A stretch of DNA of 64,000 nucleotides from Roseburia hominis (GCF_021531695.1 NZ_JADYUI010000006.1:96359-160358), one strand, 5' to 3'; positions 35,049 through 44,584 are shown, numbered from the stretch's first letter. The notes: a model not told the origin generated them from the sequence alone. A program made the numbers and translations.

Positions 35049-35075
35049 GTAAAGTGAACATTCTCAATCCGATTC
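35049..35075. repeat. Variant of the short dispersed hairpin motif
   Basis: GTAAAGTGAACATTC then TCAATCCGATTCAC corresponds to the element at 17897 with changes in both arms. It lies just past the FliD-like gene. Confidence 0.35.
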
Positions 35076-35081
35076 ACGATA

Positions 35082-35864
35082 TCAGATGCCTGCATTATAC
35101 AACTGACCACTGCGATAATTATAAGTATAGGTACCATTTTCGCCATACATCACTGCCTGTGAAGCTGCACGCTCCGCATAAAACGAAACAAGTGATGCAT
35201 TTGCGGACGTCTGATAGCCAAAAGACGTCGTTTTATTAAAAACAGCCTTTACATTTTCCATATCGGAAGCCTTAAACTTTTCCTCATCCAAATCCAATTT
35301 ATTGTCAGATGTAATTGTAATTCCTATCGTTCCTAACAACTTCTCATTCGCTTTTGTATTATTGACCGTGGACAAAGCCGTCTTTAATACTCGCTCGTTA
35401 TCAGAATCCCCTGTTTTCTCAATCATCCTATTATAACTCGTGACAAATTTATCAACAGCCTTATAAATTGCATCCGTATCGTATGCCAATGTTTCCTTAC
35501 CGGAAGCATCTTTCGTTTCTATCTTTTGAAAAACAGATTTGCTTCCCTGTGCAAGAAGAGCGTCTGCTGCCTCTTTCACTTCATCTGCTGAATTTCCTAC
35601 TGCTGCAAGCTTTTTTGCCTGCTCTTTTCCTGAAGTCTGAGTATTATTTTTAATGGTACTCTGTGTATACTTCCTGGCACCATCCTCATCCAATGCATAA
35701 TAGGCGCGTAAAAGTTTTTTATAAGATCCACTTTTAATTGTCGCATAATCTGTCAGATTAATTCCAAAATTCGAAGATGTCTGGAACAGAGAAGACGTAT
35801 TGTTACTGCTATTCTGGTTCCAGTTTGTAAACAAACTACTCATATCCCTAATCGTCATTGACAT
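35082..35864 (-). CDS. Protein with FliD-like C-terminal segment, unknown function
   Basis: This protein of 260 residues begins with a Ser/Asn-rich N-terminus (SSLFTNWNQNSSNNTSSLFQTSS). The rest includes TIKSGSYKKLLRAYYAL and helical alanine-rich parts. The segment VDKFVTSYNRMIEKTGDSDN...LLGTIGITITSDNKLDLDEEKFKASDMENVKAVFN is patterned like the C-terminal part of flagellar cap protein FliD. It lacks FliD's N-terminal domain and is much shorter. No flagellar genes are adjacent. The ATG at 35864 is chosen because GGAAAGG sits 9 bases ahead; a GTG at 35873 overlaps that site. A surface or flagellum-associated role is a guess. Confidence 0.65.
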   Translation of the reverse strand: MSMTIRDMSSLFTNWNQNSSNNTSSLFQTSSNFGINLTDYATIKSGSYKKLLRAYYALDEDGARKYTQSTIKNNTQTSGKEQAKKLAAVGNSADEVKEAADALLAQGSKSVFQKIETKDASGKETLAYDTDAIYKAVDKFVTSYNRMIEKTGDSDNERVLKTALSTVNNTKANEKLLGTIGITITSDNKLDLDEEKFKASDMENVKAVFNKTTSFGYQTSANASLVSFYAERAASQAVMYGENGTYTYNYRSGQLYNAGI

Positions 35865-36160
35865 AATAATCACCCTTTCCTTATCAGAAATGCAGACTCT
35901 TTCTAATTACTATATTAACATAATTTTCAAGAAATGGAATATTATTTTTCAAAATATCGTTTATTTTTTTACAAATTTATTTGTTGCATTTTATTGTTTG
36001 TATATATTTAATATGTTTTTTGATGTTTTCAATATTTTTTTGTAAATATTTACTTATTATTCAAGTTTTGTTCATTTTTTATTCATATTTAATTGCTATT
36101 ATAATAATACAGAAACAGAAAGAACAAATAACTACGGCATTATCAATTGATTAATTTTTT
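35865..36160. other. AT-rich gene-free stretch
   Basis: This stretch is very A/T-rich with many T runs and no convincing frame on either strand. TTCCAT, 16 bases and TAATAT on the minus strand may be the promoter of the FliD-like gene. A TATAAT near 36100 on the plus strand has no gene behind it. Confidence 0.5.
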
Positions 36161-36167
36161 CATAATA

Positions 36168-36195
36168 GCCCCGGTATCCGCAAGGATACCGGGGC
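36168..36195. terminator. GC-rich hairpin past ung
   Basis: GCCCCGGTATCC (36168-36179) and GGATACCGGGGC (36184-36195) form a perfect 12-bp stem with a GCAA loop. No good T tract follows on either strand, so it may be a weak terminator or an mRNA-stabilising end. Confidence 0.6.
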
Positions 36196-36237
36196 ACTCC
36201 TCATTTATATCACAGAAATAAGAACATTTCTTATGAA

Positions 36238-36915
36238 TCAAATGTCCTCTATCTGCCAGTCAATCGGTTCTACACCATGTTCCTTTAAAAATTCATTTGC
36301 CTGACTAAAATGCTTACAGCCAAAAAAGCCACGATAAGCAGACAACGGACTCGGATGTGGTGCTTTTAAAATCAGATGTTTTGGATTCGTCAGCATCGGT
36401 ATCTTCGACTGCGCCGGTCTTCCCCACAAAAGATATACAATCGGACGATCCTGCTCATTTACCGCGCGAATAATCGCATCCGTAAACTGTTCCCAACCTT
36501 TTCCCTGGTGTGAATTCGCCTGATGTGCCCGAACCGTTAGTACCGTGTTCAACAAAAGTACCCCCTGATCCGCCCATTTCTTTAAATATCCATTATTCGG
36601 AATTTTACATCCTAAATCATCATGCAATTCTTTGTAAATGTTCTGCAACGAAGGCGGGATTTCTTTTTGCTCCGGTAAAACAGAAAAACTAAGACCATGT
36701 GCCTGATTCACATTATGATACGGATCCTGTCCGAGTAATAACACCTTCACTTTACTAAGCGGTGTAAAATGAAATGCATTAAAAATATCGTCCGCCGGAG
36801 GATATATGGTCGTTGTACTATACTCTTCCCGCACAAATTCATATAATTTTCTGTAATATGGTTTCTTAAATTCACCGGATATTGCATCAAGCCAGTCATT
36901 CGTAATCATTCCCAT
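36238..36915 (-). CDS. ung: Uracil-DNA glycosylase
   Basis: This 225-residue family 1 enzyme removes uracil from DNA in base excision repair. The water-activating motif GQDPYHNVNQAHGLSFSV is intact with the catalytic aspartate. NTVLTVRAHQANSHQGKGWEQFTD and the DNA-binding HPSPLSAYRGFFG loop follow. AGGAG stands 8 bases before the ATG at 36915. It is separated from hisF by a terminator. Confidence 0.97.
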   Translation of the reverse strand: MGMITNDWLDAISGEFKKPYYRKLYEFVREEYSTTTIYPPADDIFNAFHFTPLSKVKVLLLGQDPYHNVNQAHGLSFSVLPEQKEIPPSLQNIYKELHDDLGCKIPNNGYLKKWADQGVLLLNTVLTVRAHQANSHQGKGWEQFTDAIIRAVNEQDRPIVYLLWGRPAQSKIPMLTNPKHLILKAPHPSPLSAYRGFFGCKHFSQANEFLKEHGVEPIDWQIEDI

Positions 36916-36927
36916 TTTTTCATCTCC

Positions 36928-36955
36928 TAAAAGGGGAGCCTTCTTTGGCTCCCCT
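36928..36955 (-). terminator. Terminator between hisF and ung
   Basis: AGGGGAGCC and GGCTCCCCT flank a six-base loop (36932-36955). Four T residues follow on the minus strand. Confidence 0.8.
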
Positions 36956-36992
36956 CATCATTTTCCGCGATAAATCACAAGCGGTTTTTATT

Positions 36993-37754
36993 TTATCGTC
37001 TTACAGAAACGCCTTTCTCTGCAAGATAATTCTTCAAATCCATAATTTCAAGCTCTTTGTAATGGAACAAAGAAGCAGCCAGAGCCGCATCCGCTTTTCC
37101 TTCCGTCAATGCTTCATAAAAATGCTCTTTCGTCCCGGCACCACCTGATGCAATCACAGGAATTGAAACATTTTCTGCAATCTGTCTCGTCAGTTCCAAA
37201 TCATAACCTGCCTTCGTTCCATCGCAATCCATACTGGTCAGCAAAATTTCTCCTGCCCCAAGTTTATCTGCTTTCATTGCCCACTCAACAGCATCTAAAC
37301 CAGTATCTATTCTTCCGCCATTCTTGTAAACATTCCATCCGCTTCCGTCTTCTCGTCTTCTTGCATCAATCGCTACCACAACACACTGACTTCCAAATTT
37401 GTCTGCTGCATCACTGATTAAATTCGGCGTATTGATTGCAGAAGAATTAATAGAAATCTTATCTGCTCCCTCACGAAGAAGTACTTTGAAATCTTCGACA
37501 GTACGGATTCCTCCGCCTACGGTAAAGGGAATAAACACCTTTTCTGCCACTTTGCGAACCATATCGACTACCGTACCTCTGGCATCAGACGAAGCTGTAA
37601 TATCTAAAAATACAACTTCATCTGCACCCGCCTTATCATAAGCCGCAGCAATTTCGACCGGATCTCCGGCATCCCTTAAATTCACAAAATTTACACCCTT
37701 TACAACGCGTCCGTTATTTACATCCAGACACGGAATGATTCGTTTTGTAAACAT
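36993..37754 (-). CDS. hisF: Imidazole glycerol phosphate synthase, cyclase subunit
   Basis: This 253-residue TIM-barrel enzyme of histidine biosynthesis uses ammonia from HisH to form the imidazole ring and release AICAR. Catalytic aspartates lie in [14 protein letters not shown] and [13 protein letters not shown]. The duplicated half-barrel phosphate sites ([16 protein letters not shown]) are present. The start at 37754 (GGAGG at 9 bases) shares one base with the hisH stop. The usual other his genes are not in the window, so hisHF stands alone here. Confidence 0.96.
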   Translation of the reverse strand: MFTKRIIPCLDVNNGRVVKGVNFVNLRDAGDPVEIAAAYDKAGADEVVFLDITASSDARGTVVDMVRKVAEKVFIPFTVGGGIRTVEDFKVLLREGADKISINSSAINTPNLISDAADKFGSQCVVVAIDARRREDGSGWNVYKNGGRIDTGLDAVEWAMKADKLGAGEILLTSMDCDGTKAGYDLELTRQIAENVSIPVIASGGAGTKEHFYEALTEGKADAALAASLFHYKELEIMDLKNYLAEKGVSVRR

Positions 37755-38374
37755 CAGCATGCACCTCCCTTAATTGCAGCAAAATTTTTCAGTATCTTAA
37801 GCCCTGTCGTGCTGCTTTTTTCCGGGTGGAACTGACACGCGAAGACATTATCCTTCTCCACAGAGGCATGGATATTTACAGAATATTCTGTCACTGCTTT
37901 TACCATTGTTTCTTCTTTTGCTTTCAAATAAAAAGAATGTACAAAATATACATATGGAACTGTCTCCAACCCCTGAAACAGCCTTCCATCATTCTGTAAG
38001 GTAAGTGAATTCCAGCCAATGTGCGGAATTTTAAGCCCCGGTTTATCCGGTATCTTTACAATGTCACCGGGAAGAATTCCAAGTCCCTCCACACCTTCGC
38101 TTTCTTCGCTTCCATCAAATAAAAGCTGTAAGCCAAGGCAAATTCCAAGAAATGGTTTCCCCTCTGCCGTAACTTCTTTCACAACCTTGTCCAATTCAAA
38201 CTTTTTCAGGTTCTCCATCGCAGTTCCAAAAGAACCAACCCCCGGCAGAATAACCTTATCTGCTTTTTCAATCTCCTTAAAATCCCTCGTGACAATGGAT
38301 GCTTCCCCAAGATATGCCAGTGCCTTCTCCACACTTTTTAAATTACCGGCATCGTAATCCACAATTGCTATCAT
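37754..38374 (-). CDS. hisH: Imidazole glycerol phosphate synthase, glutaminase subunit
   Basis: This 206-residue class I glutamine amidotransferase makes ammonia for HisF. The nucleophile cysteine is in [18 protein letters not shown], the catalytic His-Glu pair in CQFHPEKSS, and the N-terminal [14 protein letters not shown] is typical. It is translationally coupled to hisF by a TGATG overlap. Confidence 0.96.
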   Translation of the reverse strand: MIAIVDYDAGNLKSVEKALAYLGEASIVTRDFKEIEKADKVILPGVGSFGTAMENLKKFELDKVVKEVTAEGKPFLGICLGLQLLFDGSEESEGVEGLGILPGDIVKIPDKPGLKIPHIGWNSLTLQNDGRLFQGLETVPYVYFVHSFYLKAKEETMVKAVTEYSVNIHASVEKDNVFACQFHPEKSSTTGLKILKNFAAIKGGAC

Positions 38375-38382
38375 ACAAACTC

Positions 38383-39774
38383 CTATTCCATGCCTAAACT
38401 CATCAGCACCTTTTTAATTTCTACTGTATACTTCTTTCTTCCACGCTGTCCATAGATTTCTCTCGCTTTTTCTTCATCTATTCCAAATGTATTAGAAAGT
38501 TCTGCTGCCATCTGATCTTTTAATGCATTATATTCCGGTGCAATACCATATTCGGATGCATCATCAATATTCCTGTCATATCTTCCAATCCCTCTTACCA
38601 GACAATCCAGTGCCATTTCATTCTTGCCAAGATTTCGCATAACCTGATATGCATTATATTCCTCTTGTATGGTTGCAAGAAGTCCTGTTTGTATAAAGAA
38701 CTCCTCGTCCTTTTCTTTAATCTCATAACCTGCCATCTTTGAATAAGCGGTTACATAATCACCTGATTTATAAGCTGATTTTGCTTCACCACGTGCTACG
38801 GAATAACCAACCGCACTGCTTCCAAGCATTACCAGAACCAGAATAGACAAAGACATAATCGCCATTAAGATAATTGGCTTTTTCGGCAATGGCGGCGTAT
38901 TATCCTTCTCTTTCGGAGCTTTCGGTTTTTTCTCTTTTTTCGGCTTATTTGCCTTTTTCTCTGCCTTCTTTGCAGCGTTTTCTTCTTTCTTTTTTGCCTT
39001 TGCTTCCGCTTTTTCCTTTTTCTTTTTCTCTTTCTCTTCTTTTTCCAGGCGAAGTTCTTCTTCTGTCTGGAATTCCTCTTCCTCTTCTTCTCCAAACAAA
39101 ATCAAAGATAATTTCTGAAAAAGACCATTTGCTTCTTTTTTGTTACCTTTTTTATGATTTTTACTTTTTTTGCCCTTTTCTTCTGTTTCCTGCTCTTCTA
39201 TGGATTCTTCTTTCAATTCATCCAAAGCACTGCCAACTTCATCGCCAAAAATATCCATTGCAGAAAGTCCAAATGGGTCATCCTGTGGGGCAGAATCTTC
39301 TGACAATGGTATATCTGTATGATTCAGTTCGCCCGAAAAATCCGGTTCTTCTTCTGTGGCATGTTCTGTTTCCTGTTTCGCAAAATCCGATTGCGGTTGT
39401 ACTTCCGGTTCCTCTCCCGAAACAGCATTAAGTTCCGGATCTTCTGCAAGTCCGGATAATAATGCCATCAAATCGTCATCCTGATTCCCCATATTGTCAT
39501 CTGTGCTTTCCGGTTCCGGCGCAGCTTTTACTTCCGGTCTGTCTTCCGAAACAGACATACTTCCTAAATCCTGAATCGTCTCTGTCTCTCCGGTCTCTGC
39601 CTCATCCGTCAGCGGGATATCGTCTATATTCGTTTCCTCTAATTGTTTTAAAAAATCATCTGTCGAATCATCCTTCGATAATTCCTCTTCAAACTGTTTT
39701 AAAAACTCTTCTTCACCCGATTCATCCGAAATGGAATGTAATAAATCATCTAAATATTCTTCCGTATCGCCCAC
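38383..39774 (-). CDS. Acidic, Lys/Glu-rich single-pass membrane protein, unknown
   Basis: This 463-residue protein belongs to no family I recognise. Residues 1-200 are strongly acidic and low in complexity (LDDLLHSISDESGEEEFLKQFEEE). A lysine/glutamate-rich stretch (about 205-290) then contains runs such as KEEKEKKKKEKAEAKAKKKEE. One membrane helix (PIILMAIMSLSILVLVMLGSSAVGYSV) follows. A C-terminal helical part (KSAYKSGDYVTAYSKMAGYEI... YNAYQVMRNLGKNEMALDCLVRGIGRY) is patterned like TPR units. The topology places the acidic tail inside and the helical part outside. It lies nine bases ahead of hisH and may be co-transcribed with hisHF by chance. Confidence 0.7.
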   Translation of the reverse strand: MGDTEEYLDDLLHSISDESGEEEFLKQFEEELSKDDSTDDFLKQLEETNIDDIPLTDEAETGETETIQDLGSMSVSEDRPEVKAAPEPESTDDNMGNQDDDLMALLSGLAEDPELNAVSGEEPEVQPQSDFAKQETEHATEEEPDFSGELNHTDIPLSEDSAPQDDPFGLSAMDIFGDEVGSALDELKEESIEEQETEEKGKKSKNHKKGNKKEANGLFQKLSLILFGEEEEEEFQTEEELRLEKEEKEKKKKEKAEAKAKKKEENAAKKAEKKANKPKKEKKPKAPKEKDNTPPLPKKPIILMAIMSLSILVLVMLGSSAVGYSVARGEAKSAYKSGDYVTAYSKMAGYEIKEKDEEFFIQTGLLATIQEEYNAYQVMRNLGKNEMALDCLVRGIGRYDRNIDDASEYGIAPEYNALKDQMAAELSNTFGIDEEKAREIYGQRGRKKYTVEIKKVLMSLGME

Positions 39775-39805
39775 AACGATCCCCCCATTTTTCTAATACT
39801 TATTA

Positions 39806-39831
39806 AGGGATGTGAAGCTTTTCACACCCCT
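39806..39831 (-). terminator. Hairpin between cheV and the acidic membrane protein gene
   Basis: AGGGATGTGAA (39806-39816) pairs with TTCACACCCCT (39821-39831) with one mismatch. The T tract is poor. Confidence 0.45.
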
Positions 39832-39850
39832 ATATGTCAAATCACCTCTG

Positions 39851-40762
39851 TTATTTTTCTCTTTGCTCAAGCAACGTATCTATCTCCGTAACCAGATTTC
39901 CGATTTCCGGTTTTGTAAGCTGTGCATCTGCTCCAAGTGCTTCGCCTTTTCTTCGCATTTCTTCATTTACAAGAGATGAAAAAATAACAAGTGGAATCTT
40001 TTTTAATTCATCGTCTTCCTTGACCAGCTTTGTAAGACGATGACCATCCATACGCGGCATTTCAATGTCTGTAATAATACAATGAACCTTATCCAGTACA
40101 TTCCCTTCTTTTTTGTACTCACAAAGCTTTTCCCAGGCCTCCTGCCCATCCATGGTGACAATCAGTTTGGTATATCCTGCCTTTTTCAGGCTCTCTGTAA
40201 TCAATTTACTCAAAAGATGAGAATCTTCTGCAATCAGAATCGGTGCATCCTTTCTGTTACTTCTTACTCCAAGTTCATCAATTTCCGATACTTTAAGACC
40301 TGTCTCCGGACTGATATCTGTTACAATCTTCTCAAAGTCAAGAATAACAATCAGTTTATTGTCAAATTTAATTACTCCGGTAGAAACTCCCTCTTTTTCC
40401 GTATTAATCGTAGAATCCGGTTTAATAATATCTTCCCACGATACTCTGTGGATACCAACTACAGTATCTACATGAAAAGCAACATTCAGCTTGTTGAAGT
40501 TCGTGATAATAAATAATCCCTTCTCATCTTCCTTTTCCGGAAGACCCAGACAACGCTTCAAACTTATGACCGTGATCATCGTATCACGCGGCATAAAAAT
40601 TCCCTCTACACTCGGATGCACATTTGGTATTGGTGTAATTGGCTGATAGGTCAATATCTCACGAATTTTTGCAACATTAATACCATAATGATTATTATTC
40701 AGTGTAAACTCCAATACTTCCAACTCATTCGTTCCGTTTTCCAATAAAATATTCGTTTCCAT
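39851..40762 (-). CDS. cheV: Chemotaxis coupling protein CheV (CheW-receiver fusion)
   Basis: This 303-residue protein has an N-terminal CheW-like domain (ELEVLEFTLNNNHYGINVAKIREILTYQPITPIPNVHPSVEGIFMPRDT). A C-terminal response-regulator receiver domain follows (LIAEDSHLLSKLITESLKKAGY, phosphoacceptor in CIITDIEMPRMDG, lysine in LTKPEI). CheV links chemoreceptors to CheA and tunes adaptation by phosphorylation. The start at 40762 has GGGAGG. No other chemotaxis gene is near, so it is an orphan locus. Confidence 0.94.
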   Translation of the reverse strand: METNILLENGTNELEVLEFTLNNNHYGINVAKIREILTYQPITPIPNVHPSVEGIFMPRDTMITVISLKRCLGLPEKEDEKGLFIITNFNKLNVAFHVDTVVGIHRVSWEDIIKPDSTINTEKEGVSTGVIKFDNKLIVILDFEKIVTDISPETGLKVSEIDELGVRSNRKDAPILIAEDSHLLSKLITESLKKAGYTKLIVTMDGQEAWEKLCEYKKEGNVLDKVHCIITDIEMPRMDGHRLTKLVKEDDELKKIPLVIFSSLVNEEMRRKGEALGADAQLTKPEIGNLVTEIDTLLEQREK

Positions 40763-40911
40763 AGTAATTTCCTCCCGAAGTATTCTAATCATACATTTAT
40801 TATAACATATTTTATTCAAAATGCACAATTATTTTATCTTTTTCCAGATTATCCGACATGTTTTGCACAACTACTCAAAAATATACTTTACAAATTTTTC
40901 AATATCATTCT

Positions 40912-41679
40912 TTACTGACAAATGACTTCATTTTTTACTCCGTTGGCATTTATCTCCAGTGTCAGTGTATCAACCTGTGATACCTGATCCTTAGATACTA
41001 AAAACAGTGCTACCGTATCTACGCTGCCTCCCATCGGAATCACTCCCTGATATGTACTAATATCATTCAATAAAATTGTTGTCTCTGCCGGAACTGCACT
41101 GCCACCATTCACCTTTGCCTTGAACTGTGGTTTTTGTGCAAGCATATCACATGGAATATCTGCTGTTGTCGCATTGGTCAGAGAAACATGGACAACAAGA
41201 TATGTCTTACCCGCTGTCGCATCCATCGCAAAATAATCTTCCTGAACATAAGAATCTTTTAATTCTATACCTGTTACTGCTGCTTCCACCCCTGCAATTC
41301 CCAATGCTTCGCTCAATGTCACCTGTTGTTCTTCCGGTAACGCATTTTCTGTATCGGTTCCTTGCGAATCATACGATTCCGGCACCTCATCCATCTGTGT
41401 TTCGTCTGTCTTTGCTTCATCCAGAATACTATCCGTCTGTGTATTCTGTTCTTCGTCTTTTGTACTGTCCGTACCATAAATGTCATCCAACGTATCTGCA
41501 GAAAGTCTTGCCAGACCATCCGGTTGTTTCGTATTATACTTTGCAACTACATGTGCAGTATAATTAACAATTGTACTTTCTTCTTCTTCCGTCAGTGTCA
41601 TTGCTTTTTCTCCACACCCGGTCGTTGCGACGAGTGCCACCAACAGTACAGCCCCCCATTTTGCTCTTATGTTTTTCAT
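40912..41679 (-). CDS. Secreted lipoprotein, unknown function
   Basis: This 255-residue protein has a lipoprotein signal (basic KNIRAKWG, hydrophobic AVLLVALVAT, lipobox TTGC with Cys22). An acidic low-complexity linker rich in Asp, Glu and Thr (about 55-125) follows. The C-terminal beta-rich domain (GVEAAVTGIELKDSYVQEDYFAMDATAGKTYLVVHVSLTNATTADIPCDM) looks like the immunoglobulin-like fold of DUF4352-type lipoproteins. It should sit on the outer face of the membrane. The start at 41679 has AGGAG at 7 bases. It lies just downstream of the two-component system. Confidence 0.75.
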   Translation of the reverse strand: MKNIRAKWGAVLLVALVATTGCGEKAMTLTEEEESTIVNYTAHVVAKYNTKQPDGLARLSADTLDDIYGTDSTKDEEQNTQTDSILDEAKTDETQMDEVPESYDSQGTDTENALPEEQQVTLSEALGIAGVEAAVTGIELKDSYVQEDYFAMDATAGKTYLVVHVSLTNATTADIPCDMLAQKPQFKAKVNGGSAVPAETTILLNDISTYQGVIPMGGSVDTVALFLVSKDQVSQVDTLTLEINANGVKNEVICQ

Positions 41680-41744
41680 TTCATCTCTCCTTGTCATCTC
41701 TCTTCGAGAAATAACTGTTAATACTTATTTTAGTGTACCATTTT

Positions 41745-43268
41745 TCATACAATTAGGCAACCATTATTTGTATCTAACTCAAACCAGAATTCCACTCCAT
41801 TTTCGCAATTTTCCACTCCGCAGTCTTTATGGAAAGAATCCATAATCGCCTTTACAATAGAAAGACCAATACCGCTTCCTCCGTACTCTCTGGTTCTGGC
41901 TTTATCGACTTTATAAAACTTGTCCCAGATATGCTCTATGTCCTCTTTTGGTATCTGCTTTCCGGTATTAAACACACTTATGCGTACACAATCTTCCTTC
42001 TTTGTATAAAAAATACGAATCTTTTTTTCAAATTCCGCATGATGAATTGCATTGCTCAGATAATTGGTAATAACTTCTTCTACCTTGAATTCATCTGCCC
42101 ATACATAACACGATTCTTCCTCAAACTCTACCGCAACGTCATTTTGCAAAGCGAGAATAGAAACAGAACCAAGCACACCTTTTATCAATTCCGTCAAATC
42201 AAACCGCTCCATCGTAATCTCATCATTTCCGAATTCCAGCTGATTTAAGGTCAATAACTTTTTCACCATCTGATTCATTTTGTCCGCTTCATCCATAATA
42301 ACTTCACAATAAAACTCCCTGCTCTCTGCATCGTCATTCACGCACTCTTTTAACCCTTCTGCATATCCCTGAATTAGTGCAAGCGGTGTCTTTAGTTCAT
42401 GTGACACGTTCGACAGGAACTCTTTGCGCATCGTGTCAATTTTTGTTTTTCTTTCATTATCCACAATCAATTCATTATTGGCACTTTTTAATTCAGAAAT
42501 TGTATGCTCCAATGTTTCCGAAAGCTGATTCATATGTGCTCCGAGCTGATCAATTTCATTCTTGCTGTTTCCCGTATATTTTGCATCAAAATCCAGCTGT
42601 ATCATCTTTTTTGAAATATCCGTAAGCTCTAAAATCGGCATCGTAACTTTTCTGATCACAAAATAAATTGTAATTGCACTGAGTATCACTGCCAAAATTC
42701 CGATATATGACAAAAACTTATTGGAAATCTTAACGCTTTCCCTGATGCTTTCGAGCGGCGTGCGCATCATAATAAGATGACCATCCGAAAGAATTCCCCA
42801 CAAAACGTAATAGTCTGCTAAAAGCCTGTTATCTACCTGCTTTATGATTTCATAATCTCTCGTAGATGCTATTTTATCTTTTGTATCGTCCAAAGCTCCA
42901 AACATGGCATCCATAAATTGTTCTCTGGCATTTTGTATATCTCTTGTCGAGGATTTTTCCACATTTCCCTCGGAATCAATGATTAAAATCGTAATATTCC
43001 CATTCGAACAGATTTTATCAAATTCTACGGAAAAATCTGCAGAATCCAGTTCTCCGGCTTTCGCCACCTGATTGATTCTTGTAAAGGAATCAATCAATAA
43101 TTTCTGTTTTGTTTTTCCATAATAACCCTCTAAAAACACAGTATTAAGCAGCCAGCAGAGAAAAACAGTTCCGGTGACCAGACCAATAATGATACCTGCG
43201 AACTGTCTGGTAATCGAATGACATTTTTTTAACGATGTTTTTGATAATTTTTCTTTTATTCTATTCAC
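41745..43268 (-). CDS. Membrane sensor histidine kinase
   Basis: This 507-residue kinase has two membrane helices (about residues 25-45 and 185-205) bracketing an extracytoplasmic sensor of roughly 140 residues. A HAMP linker and the H box SNVSHELKTPLALIQGYAEGL follow. The N box is TNYLSNAIHHAE, and the G box is YGGSGIGLSIVKAIMDS. The start is GTG at 43268, overlapping the response regulator stop by four bases (GTGA), so the pair is translationally coupled. The signal is unknown. The lipoprotein gene behind it could be part of the regulon. Confidence 0.93.
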   Translation of the reverse strand: MNRIKEKLSKTSLKKCHSITRQFAGIIIGLVTGTVFLCWLLNTVFLEGYYGKTKQKLLIDSFTRINQVAKAGELDSADFSVEFDKICSNGNITILIIDSEGNVEKSSTRDIQNAREQFMDAMFGALDDTKDKIASTRDYEIIKQVDNRLLADYYVLWGILSDGHLIMMRTPLESIRESVKISNKFLSYIGILAVILSAITIYFVIRKVTMPILELTDISKKMIQLDFDAKYTGNSKNEIDQLGAHMNQLSETLEHTISELKSANNELIVDNERKTKIDTMRKEFLSNVSHELKTPLALIQGYAEGLKECVNDDAESREFYCEVIMDEADKMNQMVKKLLTLNQLEFGNDEITMERFDLTELIKGVLGSVSILALQNDVAVEFEEESCYVWADEFKVEEVITNYLSNAIHHAEFEKKIRIFYTKKEDCVRISVFNTGKQIPKEDIEHIWDKFYKVDKARTREYGGSGIGLSIVKAIMDSFHKDCGVENCENGVEFWFELDTNNGCLIV

Positions 43269-43954
43269 GATTCCTGCTCACTCACTTCGAATTTGTAGCC
43301 CATGCCCCAGATGGTCTTGATATAATCACCCTTACTTCCAAGCTTATTTCTAAGTTTCTTTACATGTGTATCAATCGTTCTTGCATCTCCAAAATAGTCA
43401 TAATTCCATACATTATTTAAAATTTTTTCTCTGGAAAGTGCAATGCCCGCATTCTCAGCAAAATAAGTCAAAAGTTCAAATTCCTTATAACTTAACTCTA
43501 CATCCTTTCCATCTACGGTTACCTGATGAGCGGTTTTATCAATGGTGATTCCGCCAACCTGAATGACAGCTTCCGGTTCTGTCTGATTCGTACGACGTAA
43601 AATTGCCTCTACTCTTGCCACCAAAATTTTCGGGCTGAATGGTTTTGAAATATATTCATCTACCCCAAGTTCAAACCCCTGCAGTTCACTACTCTCTTCT
43701 CCTTTTGCAGTAAGCATGATAATCGGTACTTTAGACGTCTCTCTGATTTCCTTACAGACCTCAAATCCATTCATCTTCGGCATCATGACATCCAATATAA
43801 TAAGTGCAATACTCTTATCCTTATAGAAACAATCCAACGCTTCTTCGCCATCACCCGCTTCTATTACCTCAAAATTCTGTCTGACAAGGAAATCTTTTAC
43901 AAGTTTTCGCATCCTGCTTTCGTCATCTACCACCAAAATTTTCAATTTTTCCAT
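43265..43954 (-). CDS. OmpR-family response regulator
   Basis: This 229-residue regulator has a receiver domain with acidic pocket VVDDESRMRKLV and phosphoacceptor aspartate in ALIILDVMMPKMNG, threonine in IIMLTAKG and lysine in YISKPFSPKIL. A winged-helix DNA-binding domain follows (LSYKEFELLTYFAENAGIALSREKILNNVW ... DTHVKKLRNKLG). It is first in an operon with its kinase. Confidence 0.95.
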   Translation of the reverse strand: MEKLKILVVDDESRMRKLVKDFLVRQNFEVIEAGDGEEALDCFYKDKSIALIILDVMMPKMNGFEVCKEIRETSKVPIIMLTAKGEESSELQGFELGVDEYISKPFSPKILVARVEAILRRTNQTEPEAVIQVGGITIDKTAHQVTVDGKDVELSYKEFELLTYFAENAGIALSREKILNNVWNYDYFGDARTIDTHVKKLRNKLGSKGDYIKTIWGMGYKFEVSEQES

Positions 43955-44023
43955 GCATCTATTCCTTCTTTACCTTTTTCTGCCTTCACTATAACAGGGA
44001 ATTATGTTGAATCTGTGACCAGT

Positions 44024-44584
44024 TTAGGAATTAAGTTTTTGCTCCCTTTCATCCAGTTCCTGTTCTCTTTCATTTAATTCCTGTTCCCAATGTTCATAAC
44101 GGTCAATCAGCTTATTCTCATAATTTAAAATCGTCGGTGTGTTACTGGTAAGGGTAATTGCGAACATTGCAATTACCATCACAAACAAAGCAACTGCAAC
44201 GGAAAAAGTCGTCTGATATCTTTTCCTGAAATCGATATTCTTCTGTTTGATTTTCCTGTCGTTTTGAGGTTTTCCCTCTCTTTCTTTTGTCTCATTTTCC
44301 CCCATAAGCAGACTTTCTGCAGGAATTGGCAGTATCATGCTCGCTTCAATATATGGTATTTCTTTTAAGTACTGCTGCAATTCATATAAATAGGAAATCC
44401 CGACCGGAGTTTTAAATACCTTTTCCTCTATTGTCCGGTTATAAATCTGCAACACTTTTTCCGGTTGTTCCATATCAATTTTTGCCTTGATAAAAGAGAC
44501 TCCTTCTGCCTCTTTTTTAGCCCGCTTTGCCACTTCTTCCTCTGCAAAAGAAAATCCTGCAACTTCATAATACTTCTCCTTCAT
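44024..44584 (-). CDS. Single-pass membrane protein with C-terminal heptad repeats
   Basis: The protein has 186 residues and no recognised family. A soluble N-terminal part contains EEEVAKRAKKEAEGVSFIKAKIDMEQPEKVLQIYNRTIEEKVFKTPVGISYLYELQQYL, which resembles a small conserved Lachnospiraceae domain. One membrane helix (TTFSVAVALFVMVIAMFAITL) follows. The tail ends in three ELxEREQ heptads (WEQELNEREQELDEREQKL), likely a short coiled coil outside the membrane. The start at 44584 follows AGGGGAG; a longer frame to 44650 runs into the repeat region. Confidence 0.7.
   Translation of the reverse strand: MKEKYYEVAGFSFAEEEVAKRAKKEAEGVSFIKAKIDMEQPEKVLQIYNRTIEEKVFKTPVGISYLYELQQYLKEIPYIEASMILPIPAESLLMGENETKEREGKPQNDRKIKQKNIDFRKRYQTTFSVAVALFVMVIAMFAITLTSNTPTILNYENKLIDRYEHWEQELNEREQELDEREQKLNS

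Noticed and set aside
36168..36195. Strong intrinsic terminator for ung
   Set aside because: The stem is strong but no T tract follows on either strand, so it is listed only with reduced confidence.
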